Positions 57,101 to 64,000 of a stretch of 64,000 bases of DNA are shown here, piece after piece. The stretch's first letter is position 1. Every line of letters begins with the position of its first letter. The translations under genes and the position numbers were made by a program. Source of the DNA: Primula veris (Eukaryota > Streptophyta > Magnoliopsida > Ericales > Primulaceae); NCBI GenBank assembly GCA_963682055.1, contig OY821748.1, positions 34,207,661 through 34,271,660 of the forward strand, given 5' to 3'. The notes beneath the pieces were generated by a model. It had not been told where the DNA came from and made no database searches. It saw nothing but the letters and a program-made list of their open reading frames with translations.

Positions 57101-58276
57101 CTTTAGCCATTATTCCATCTGGTAACCAAGTTTACACAATTACTTGGACTATGACTATTGTATTTTAATTGTTTTTCTTAGAAAAAGATCATTAAAATGG
57201 TGTAATACCCAGGTACTGCTTTATCAACCGACTCGAGCTCTTTTCAAGCTAAAGACTTTGATCCTACAGGCTGGGAACTTGCATTAGTTTCAACACCTAG
57301 CACCGACATATCCTCCGTGAATGATAGACAACTGGTATAGTGTCTTACTTGTCTCTTGCTTTCTAGCCATGATTTGCATGATTGTGCTCTTATTATTAGC
57401 TCTTTATTACTGCAGTAAATGTATATGTTGGTAAACTGTTAGGATATCCTGTCATATTGTTTGAGAGAATATTAACAACGACCTGGAATATGTATTAGGA
57501 AAGGGAACTTGTGGAATTATCTTTAGGTACCACGAAAAGGGTAAAAGCAGGAAAGCATTCCATAAAAAGAGTATTGTATTTTTCTATAGCCCGTCAAAAG
57601 CTTTAGCCCCCCTAAAGTATTGAAATTTGGAATACAATGTTCTTAGATCTTAAGTTTTTGTAATCTTCCCACAGTATTAGGTCCATAGTTTCATTTGTAA
57701 ATTTAAAATGAGACAAGTATGCCTAAGCTAAATTGTGATGTTTTATCTATTTTAGGAAAATGATGTCCAAGTCTAACCAATCCTTTTGTATAACAATACT
57801 TCAGCTTGCAAGTCTACTAAATCTATAATATATCAACTTTTTTTTATGTTTTCTTTACCCATTACGCTTAATAAGAACTCATTCTCAGCTATCACCCATA
57901 CTTGTCAACCACTATTTTCTGACAGGCTGGAGGAATGGACTCTCTCACCTTGAACAGTTTATACGATGAAGGCGCATACCGTGCATCTAAGCAACCGACT
58001 TATGAAACACCAGCTCCAAACCCATTTGAAGCCCACGATCCGTTTTCTTTCTCAAACAACGTTGCTCCACCTCCGTCAGTACAAATGGCAACAATGAGCC
58101 AAGAACAGACTAATCCCTTTGGTTTGTATGGACCAACTTACATGCAATCTCAGCAGCCAAATCTGATGATGGGTGGCCAACAAAACCCATTTGGGGATAC
58201 AGGCTTTACACCATTTCCTTCTAACCATGTTCATCAGCAGACCAATAATCCATTTGGAAGCACCGGCCTACTTTAA
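43837..58276 (+). CDS. ANTH-domain clathrin assembly protein (PICALM1 type), 15 exons, 563 aa
   Basis: Exons: 43837-43926, 49123-49192, 49785-49882, 53202-53340, 53518-53645, 53931-54023, 54135-54185, 55706-55771, 55858-55923, 56111-56191, 56285-56365, 56743-56922, 57046-57121, 57213-57334, 57926-58276. All introns are GT-AG, phases agree, and the sum is 1692 nt. The ANTH domain fills about residues 25-300 and binds PI(4,5)P2: K38 to H51 fits the KX9KX(K/R)(H/Y) motif ([14 protein letters not shown]). The C-terminal tail has four NPF motifs (N479, N510, N534, N555) and one DPF (D485), which recruit EH-domain and adaptor proteins. It matches plant PICALM1a/1b (At2g01600/At1g14910) to the end (NPFGSTGLL). 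That group retrieves VAMP72 R-SNAREs from the plasma membrane in clathrin-mediated endocytosis. The gene appears intact. Confidence 0.93.
46375..46640. repeat. 21-bp tandem repeat (AAAGTGCATCTGGTTCAGTCG)n
   Basis: About 12 imperfect units of the type AAAGTGCATCTRGTYCAGTC with 20-25-bp spacing. The same motif is at 45229-45290 and, reverse-complemented, in copy B at 60045-60145. Confidence 0.85.
46632..46714 (-). other. tRNA-like sequence (possible tRNA pseudogene or SINE head)
   Basis: On the minus strand the ends AGATCCG and CGGATTT can pair as a 7-bp acceptor stem. GGTGGTTCGAATCCACC forms a perfect T-arm and contains a consensus Pol III B box (GGTTCGAATCC). AATTGGTAAGAG resembles a D-arm. 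The anticodon arm is poor: GTGCT-TGCAGCC-AACAC has one mismatch and lacks the invariant T before a putative CAG anticodon. The 83-nt length suits a class II tRNA. Probably not a working tRNA. Confidence 0.4.
48117..48360 (+). repeat. Duplicated exon-1 donor / intron-1 segment
   Basis: ACTCCGATTTCACTGTA at 48117-48133 repeats the last 14 bases of exon 1 plus the donor start (43913-43929). Downstream, CATAACTTTGTACTGATCCA, then GATAGTGTGTG and CTACTTTCTGTTA...ATATCTGTG, repeat 44096-44240 in the same order. Intron 1 therefore contains a partial tandem copy of its own start. Confidence 0.8.
48406..48652. mobile_element. Stowaway-type MITE (Tc1/mariner)
   Basis: 247 bp from CTCCCTTCGTCC to GGGACGGAATGAG, flanked by TA (48404-48405 and 48653-48654). 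The ends are the classic Stowaway TIR (CTCCCTCCGTCCC), slightly mutated. It sits in intron 1 of the ANTH gene. Confidence 0.9.
49883..53201. other. ANTH intron 3 (3.3 kb)
   Basis: Bounded by donor GTACGG and acceptor TTAACAG. No second gene or clear mobile element is recognised inside. It holds GT microsatellites near 50010-50040. ORFs here have no motif and are not exons. Confidence 0.6.
54704..55045. mobile_element. Possible MITE in ANTH intron 7
   Basis: About 340 bp starting ATACTAGTAATCGTAGTCCA (with a GC-rich CCACGCGTTGCG near the left end) and ending TTATATTAATAGTAT. The ends form a short imperfect inverted repeat (ATACTAGTAAT / ATTAATAGTAT). No target duplication was established. Confidence 0.35.
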
Positions 58277-59390
58277 TTAGATGTGTTTCAAAGGCATTTA
58301 AATAGTGTATTTTGGCCGAACTCAATGTGATTTGATGTATTTGGAGGTGAGTAGAGCAGCGTGTGGCTTTGTGTATTGTGTCTTTGTCACTATACGATTG
58401 CGAATTCTAATCACATATTTTTCAAAAAGCAAATTTGTGTGAGTAATGGAAGGTCTAATTCTTTTGGTCAGTAATAAATTAGTTTCTTGTGCCTATGTAA
58501 GATCTGTTGAATTTCGTGTGGGCTTTTAGTTAAGCTGTACTGAAAATATGCTTAAAAGTGTAGTGAAACTGGTATGTGGTACAGCTAACGATTCCATTTG
58601 GAATGTTTTTTTTCTTCTGACAAATATGTTACTTTGGGTCAACATTATTGTACATTTTTACTTTTGGTTTTTAGTTTTTGGAAGGCATGCGAGTTCTTAC
58701 ATACGAGCTCGCCCTGCGGAAGATTGTTATCATTTGTGCCTTGGGTGATGGTTTATGTTTCAAGTACTATGTGATTCTGTAATTGCCTTGGACAATACAA
58801 AACTTAGAAAATAGTGAGTTTCTACAAAAATGAAGAATTCCATATTAGTAATTTTCTACACGCTTTCATGTCGTATTGTATCAACATTATGGTTCCAGAT
58901 TTTCAATGTCGTATTGTATCAACATTATGGTTCCAGATTTTCAATTGTTTCTTTGCTAAAAAAGGCAATGCTTTTGGTGAATAGTTGTTTGTACAACCTG
59001 GGTGCACCAGAAAATCAATATGATAGATAAAACTTGTTTCTTGGATTCTATGTTAGGTCATATAAGTTTCCGTTGTATTTTTATTATTATTAAATTATCA
59101 TATGATTTGGAGTTAAGTATCTTGTCCTAATTGAAGTTGATATTTGTCAGTCACAGTATTGCTTGTGATGATGATATGGAATAATACTAATTGATATGCT
59201 TCAACCAATTTTTTCAAATAAGTACTGATGTGTGTTGTTAATCTTTTATGATTTATGTATATTTTACTAATAATCACTATTCGACATAGAAAAGAGGTTA
59301 AGCCTCGTCTGAAGCCTCTATTATAATTTTAATATATATATTTTAATGTATTTATATGTACTTTTATATTGTTAATTACTTATATAGAAC
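58277..59390 (+). other. 3' UTR and downstream flank of the ANTH gene
   Basis: The probable 3' UTR follows the stop; an AATAAA at 58474-58479 is a candidate polyadenylation signal. A perfect 38-bp tandem duplication starting TGTCGTATTGTATCAAC is at 58869-58944. No other gene is supported. Confidence 0.5.
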
Positions 59391-59394
59391 ATAC

Positions 59395-60217
59395 AAATAA
59401 TCCTCAATATGTAACACTTTTAAACTTATATTACTCTTAACTACCTCTATAAGTTCATATTTCCTATAGGTACCACTTTAATTATTTACTTTATTTACTA
59501 AAACGCCATACTTATATTTCATAAAAAATGAAAAAAAAAAACACATAAAATTATATAAAATGCAAAAAAAATCATAAAAAATCACAAAAAATAAAAAATA
59601 AATAAAAAAAAATCACAAAAAAAATAAAAAAATCACAAACAAATTAAAAAAAATTAAAAAATTAAAAAAATCACAAAATATTATATAAAAAAAAATCACA
59701 TAAAATTATAAAAAATTAAAAAAATCACATAAAATGAAAAAAAAATGAAAAAAATCACAAAAAAAAATTCACAAAAAATGAAAAAAAAAATTCACAAAGA
59801 AAAATAAAATCACAAAAAAATTATAAAAAATGAAAAAATCACAAAAAATCACAAAATTTTAAAAAAATTACAAAAAAAAATTAAAAAAAATGAAAAAAAT
59901 CACAAAATATTATAAAAAATGAAAAAAATCACATAAAATTATAAAAAATGAAAAAAAATTACAAAATATTATAAAAATATAAAAAAATTTAAAAAATCAC
60001 AAAAAAATTATTAAAAAAATGAAAAAAAAAATCACTTTTATTGAACTTTATGCACTTTTGACTGTACTAGATGCACTTTCGACTGAACCAGATGCACTTT
60101 TAGCTGAACTATATGCACTTTCAGCTGAACCAGATGCGCTTTCAGTTGATACCTATGAGGAATGTGATATCTAGGAGGAATATAAGTTGGTATGAGTTAA
60201 TTATAGGGATTACCCCT
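59395..60217. repeat. Modular TIR repeat, copy B
   Basis: The right end (AATATAAGTTGGTATGAGTT, then AATTATAGGGATTACCCCTA) is the inverted counterpart of copy A's left end. The left part (CTATAAGTTCATATTTCCTA, then TTATTTACTTTATTTAC) matches copy A's left part directly. The body is about 500 bp of TCACAAAAAA-like A-rich sequence, then a GCACTTTCGACTGAACCAGA repeat, the reverse complement of copy A's 21-bp repeat. Confidence 0.65.
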
Positions 60218-61041
60218 AGACCATAATAATAATGGAAACGCATAAGTTGGGAAAGGAATCAACGTACTTGACAAGAGCAGCAGGTTTCTCGTGTAATGAT
60301 AGAAGTAAGAAAAGTAATTAAAAACTAGACTTTTGTGAGTAGACTATTTACCAGGAATTAGAAGAATCTATTACCATTTTGTATTATCACTCAGTTAACA
60401 AATATTTCTTAGTAGTAGTTTAATTCATTAAGAATATAAAATGGAAGTAAATTCATAGTTTTGAGTTACTAATTGATTATAATAACTACGTTATTTATAA
60501 ACGATTCTATCAGTTTTATATTCCATTTTTTATATTGAACGGAGATTAAATAACTTTTGGTCCACATAGTATATATATATATATTCTGATACTATAATAA
60601 TACTGTACAATAACGCCAAATAAATGTAAAGTTTGATGTTTTGTTTTGGAACATTTATTACTTCCTAAAAAGTCACATAAAATCACTATTTCCAATTAGT
60701 CACACTTTCTAAATAATATAAATACCCTATAAAAATATATTTTTTCCTCCATTATCAAATTTTAACGCAAAATAGACACACACTCTCTCTCTATATATAT
60801 ATATCTACTGCGAACTAAACTTTTTTTTCTCTCTCACACATATTTCCATCTCTCTCGTTCTAAAACAAATCTCCACCTCTCTAATACAGACACAAATCTT
60901 CAACAAATTGGGCAATTTTTCCATTTATTTAGTAGACGAGCTCGGTCCCAGAGCTCAGGCGACAACGGATATGGAGGGGGAGACTGGCGGTGGTGTGACT
61001 GTGGGGTGACATGGTCGGGGCGGTGACGTGGCCGGGGCAGT
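60218..61041. other. Spacer with a promoter-like stretch
   Basis: Mostly AT-rich. From about 60725 there is a TATAAAAATA, then CT-rich leader-like sequence, then a GC-rich stretch with ATG at 60971 (12 codons, then TGA). It looks like the start of a gene, but no reading frame continues; the sequence changes character at 61042. Confidence 0.35.
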
Positions 61042-61760
61042 TGTCAAGCCTCAAATTTCAAATAAACCTGAGACCTGAATTTGAGAAGTAAATAAAACAC
61101 ACTGGAAGTAAATACAATTTTCTAAACAAACTTCTCTGATATATATTACACCAAAAATTATATTACATTAGTACGTTTTCTACACAACTACACCTAATGT
61201 ACATTATTTACAAAGTAATACACCAAACTAAATAGGACATGAGTGTCTATGCTACACGCGCAACCCAAAATCTAGCCCGCTCAACAACTTAACATGTCCT
61301 GGAACTCAGTACATTTGAACCTCCACATAAAGTAATAAAATAAACAAAGATGAGAAAACGAAGGAAAATAGTGAGTCAACAATTCATTTTATATATGTAC
61401 ATCAACAAACTAAAAAGAACAATAATGCAATGCATATGTATATATGATCTTTTATATCCGTATTTCGTTTTTTTATTTCTCCTCCGCTAAACTCCTCTAC
61501 ACCAACTACTTACGCCAAGTGGCGTGACTCGATAAATGACTCAAATGTGTATAAAGTCGGATTCACAAATAAAGTGCCGGATCACTTCTCAGATCCACGT
61601 ATGCAGTCAACTTCTCATGAAACCATACGCCGGTTATTGCCGTATTTTCCGTAAGCACCAGGCTCGTCGGAACCCCTTTTGGCACGTGAACCCTAAACCA
61701 ATAAAAAGACTGACAACAAAAGAAAACGACTCACGACAATCCCACACCACTCCTTATTTT
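61042..61760 (-). repeat. Possible minus-strand LTR fragment
   Basis: Begins TGTCAAGCCTCAAATTTCAA, then AATAAACC, which resembles the reverse complement of the family-2 solo LTR end (TGTCACGCCCCGGATTTTGG, then ATAAACCC). The other end (expected ..GTTACA) and a target duplication were not found, so this may be only an LTR piece. Confidence 0.35.
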
Positions 61761-62196
61761 CTTTCCAGGATGATTACTTCATGAATTATATGATGCAACA
61801 TTTAACATTGGTAATATAGTCTATTGTAATCACTATAACAACTATAACTGTGAAGCACACATCACTAATAAAATTATCATGTACTCAGATGATCTGCTAG
61901 TCAATGAACTACCAAATAAAACATTGATTTCTGAAAAAAAACATCTGGAGCCTCATTACTCCAATTTACTCACCAGTTATATGATAGAACAATATAGCTA
62001 CTGAAATCCTAGCAACATATATCATATTCATCATTTGCATCAATAGCCAAATACTCATATGAACTGCAATATTTGGTTCACAGTTGCCCTGAGCCTTGGT
62101 CGAAAGCCTCGAAAAGTCCTCTGTGAGTTAGGTGATCGCACAAGTATCATAGATACATGAATATCCATGCTATTAGAAGCAATAAAGGATTAGAAC
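61761..62196. other. Spacer
   Basis: AT-rich sequence without a supported gene or recognised repeat; leads into the accessory-gene block on its right. Confidence 0.4.
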
Positions 62197-62373
62197 ATGA
62201 AGATGGTGAGGGAGTTGACTTTGTTGAGGGCCGAGTTGGACTATTGCAGGCGTGCTCGCCAGACTTTAGTCGATGAGAACAATGTCTTGAGGGGGAATCC
62301 TTCGCTTCAAGATACTTTAATATCTGACGGCCCTTCTCACCGATACCGATCAACTTCACCTGAGCCGCCCTAA
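62197..62373 (+). pseudogene. 'MSAPF' mini-gene, 5'-truncated copy
   Basis: Encodes MKMVRELTLLRAELDYCRRA to RYRSTSPEPP, closely matching the C-terminal part of the ORF at 26069-26371. The N-terminal 40-odd residues are missing. A TTTTGTCTTC...ATGTAATGATTTCC 3' UTR follows, with AATCCATCTTTATTAATG as in the other copy. Confidence 0.6.
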
Positions 62374-62691
62374 TTTGTGTTTATATTTCTTCTTTTCATG
62401 TTTTGTCTTCGGATGTAATGATTTCCCTTGTAATCCATCTTTATTAATGAAATAAATATTTGCCTCTTCTACTGCTCTTCTTTTTTCTCATGTGGTTTGT
62501 TGTTTTTAGAATTGTCAGATCACCAGATCATCAAATATATCGTTTGTCTTTTCTTCTTGTATGTTGTTCCCACGTGATTTCTGAGGTTTGTCAGTTGGTC
62601 AAAGATGTGTTTTCCCAGACATTGCCAGTCAAAGATGCATGTTCCCAAGTATTGTCAGTCAATGACGTACTCTCTTTGCTCTATAAATACC

Positions 62692-62699
62692 CTTCAACC
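62692..62699 (+). promoter_or_regulatory. TATA box for MSEPM mini-gene
   Basis: TATAAATA in TTGCTCTATAAATACC, about 100 bp before ATG 62797; the same context is found upstream of the homologous minus-strand ORF. Confidence 0.65.
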
Positions 62700-62796
62700 T
62701 TTCTTTAGGTTGCGTCATCATCTTGCATAAGTTTGTTGTACCTATTTCTCACTCATCCCCTTTTTCCTCTTCTCTGTTATATAGCAACTTCTAAGA

Positions 62797-63266
62797 ATGT
62801 CCGAGCCAATGGTGAGATATCATGCTCAGATGAAGGACTTGGTCGCTGAGGTATCTCGGGTCCGTCATCGCATGGCCAAACTTGAGAAGGAGTATGGGAT
62901 TCTGGCCTTGAGTCTGATTAACTCCTATCCCGAGGAGACTATCAAATGGACTAAAATTTCGGCCTTGAGTCTGCAGCTCGACCAATTGTTGTTGCGGAGG
63001 GGTTAATTGGCTGATTCTTGGTATGAGGCTGAGGAGATTTGGGAACAAGCGCAGGAAGAATTTGACAACGGTCCTTAGAGCCTTGCCAGCATGGCGGTTG
63101 AAAATGCTCGGCTTAGAGACCATATCACTGCCCTTACTAGGAAGAATGCGTCTTTGGTCGTCATCAACTCCTCGTTTCGAGCTCGGTTAGCTCGCTCTGA
63201 TCGTGCGGCTCCTCAGGAGTCTTTTTCTCGGTCCGGCAGTTCGGCTTTCCTGCCCGTTGGTCCTTA
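62797..63266 (+). pseudogene. 'MSEPM' mini-gene (homologue of MADPRMSG, two stops)
   Basis: Starts MSEPMVRYHAQMKDL and ends RSGSSAFLPVGP in one frame, with stops at 63004-63006 (TAA) and 63076-63078 (TAG). The intact homologue at 25143-25619 has Q at the second site (DNGPQ), so that stop is CAG to TAG. Shared block WYEAEEIWEQAQEEFDNGP. The frame is otherwise conserved over the whole length. Confidence 0.65.
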
Positions 63267-63527
63267 ATTTAATTGGGCATGCTTCTTTTTAATGTTGTAT
63301 TTTTCCCCGTCTTGTTTCTTATTCTATCTGTGGTTGAACTTTTGGGCTCCCTCTTGTAATTTGCAATTTCTTTTTTGCATTTGAACTGTTGTATCGCTTC
63401 GTATTTTGTGCCTTTTCGCATTTTGAATTGTTGCAACGCCTCGTACTTTATGCCCTTTCATATTGTTGCTATTTCTTTTTGACTTTAAATTGTTGCAACA
63501 CTTCGTACTTTGTGCCTTCTGGTTCTC

Positions 63528-63534
63528 TATAAAT
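63528..63534 (+). promoter_or_regulatory. TATA box for the right-hand MAPVTRS mini-gene
   Basis: CTCTATAAATGC about 100 bp before ATG 63629. The left copy has TCTATATAAATGC before its homologous ORF. Confidence 0.65.
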
Positions 63535-63628
63535 GCTCCCTATTGTGTTTGCATTTTATTATTAACTCTTCCCTTCTCTCTCTTATTTGATAACTCTTGT
63601 TTCTTCTAACCTGCTTTTTTCTTTTGAG

Positions 63629-63991
63629 ATGGCCCCTGTCACTAGATCTGCTGCCAAGAAAAAAGCCCTTCTTGAGGATGAGCCTACTTATAGGTTGCCT
63701 CCTCCTCCTGATTTTGAGGATTTGACTCCACTTGAGTTGAAAGAGATAGAGGTTTCGTGGCTGAAGGTGGATCTCAAGTGTTCTGAGACTGAATGCAAGA
63801 GGTTTAAACAGTATTGGAACGAAGAGATGGCTGCTCGTCATAAAGCCGAGGAGAAGTGCAAATCTCAGTCTTATGCTTTGCAACAAGCGGAGGTTGGTAT
63901 CTCTCACTTGGTAAGGGAAAAGGATAGCCTTGAGGAGCTCTTGGCGAAGAGGGATGCCGATGTGGGTGGTAGTTCTGGGGTTCAAAAATAG
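63629..63991 (+). CDS. 'MAPVTRS' mini-gene, intact copy (120 aa)
   Basis: An open frame from MAPVTRSAAKKKALLEDEP to LLAKRDADVGGSSGVQK, stop TAG at 63989-63991. The ATG at 63629 is preferred over one at 63587 because the homologue at 24846 begins exactly here. It has a basic N-terminus (possible nuclear or nucleic-acid role, inference only), a proline patch, then a coiled coil. Upstream TATA box and pyrimidine-rich leader are present. Function unknown. Confidence 0.65.
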   Translation: MAPVTRSAAKKKALLEDEPTYRLPPPPDFEDLTPLELKEIEVSWLKVDLKCSETECKRFKQYWNEEMAARHKAEEKCKSQSYALQQAEVGISHLVREKDSLEELLAKRDADVGGSSGVQK

Positions 63992-64000
63992 AAGGGTGCT

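Larger units (their letters stand above)
62197..64000 (-). mobile_element. Accessory-gene block of another Tat-type element (inverted)
   Basis: Three plus-strand ORFs (62197, 62797, 63629) are homologues of the antisense ORFs at 26069-26371, 25143-25619 and 24475-24846, in the same order. The parent retroelement would therefore lie on the minus strand and extend right, out of the window. LTR and pol are not in view. The left edge is abrupt: the first ORF lacks its N-terminal half. Confidence 0.75.

Overview
This window looks like nuclear DNA of a dicot-type flowering plant. It is AT-rich, has long GT-AG introns, and is packed with nested LTR retrotransposons, MITEs and microsatellites. The species cannot be named from the sequence. 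One complete host gene is present: a 15-exon ANTH-domain clathrin-assembly gene (PICALM1 / At2g01600-At1g14910 type) at 43837-58276 on the plus strand. The last exon of an unrecognised membrane-protein gene lies at 334-564. Almost everything else is mobile-element DNA.

Layout. 1-2.9 kb: 3' end of the first gene, then spacer with a 58-base T run. 2.9-9.9 kb: a badly decayed Ty1/copia relic with gag, integrase, RT and RNase H remnants and a recognisable 3' LTR. 10.33-28.05 kb: a 17.7-kb Ty3/gypsy element of Tat type with both LTRs and a perfect 5-bp target duplication (GATGG). Its pol carries a second, aRNH-like RNase H. A 1.24-kb solo LTR is nested in its RT. Downstream of pol come an 88-bp minisatellite and then about 7 kb of antisense genes. 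28.69-29.95 kb: a second solo LTR of the same family as the nested one. About 31.2-39.3 kb: a second, more decayed Tat-type element, interrupted in its RNase H by a 2.0-kb solo LTR (TSD GACTC). 39.35-43.49 kb: a MULE with about 140-bp terminal inverted repeats, transposase remnants and a broken GRF-zinc-finger gene. 43.8-58.3 kb: the ANTH gene, whose 5.2-kb first intron holds a duplicated exon-1 donor region, a 3.4-kb modular repeat, a tRNA-like sequence and a Stowaway MITE. 59.4-60.2 kb: a second copy of the modular repeat. 62.2-64 kb: part of another Tat-type accessory block, oriented opposite to the first.

The most interesting structure is the antisense accessory block of the Tat-type element. 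At least four short coiled-coil ORFs, plus a longer spliced antisense gene, sit between pol and the 3' LTR. Each of the four short ORFs has its own TATA box 60-125 bp upstream. Three of the four recur in the same order in the second, inverted copy at the right edge. There the third ORF is intact where the first copy is broken, and the second is broken where the first copy is intact. Extra antisense ORFs are known in Tat-lineage elements. The row of separate promoter-ORF modules, and the minisatellite between sense pol and the antisense genes, are the parts most worth following up.

All homology statements are by-eye recognition of motifs; no search was run. Boundaries of decayed elements are approximate.
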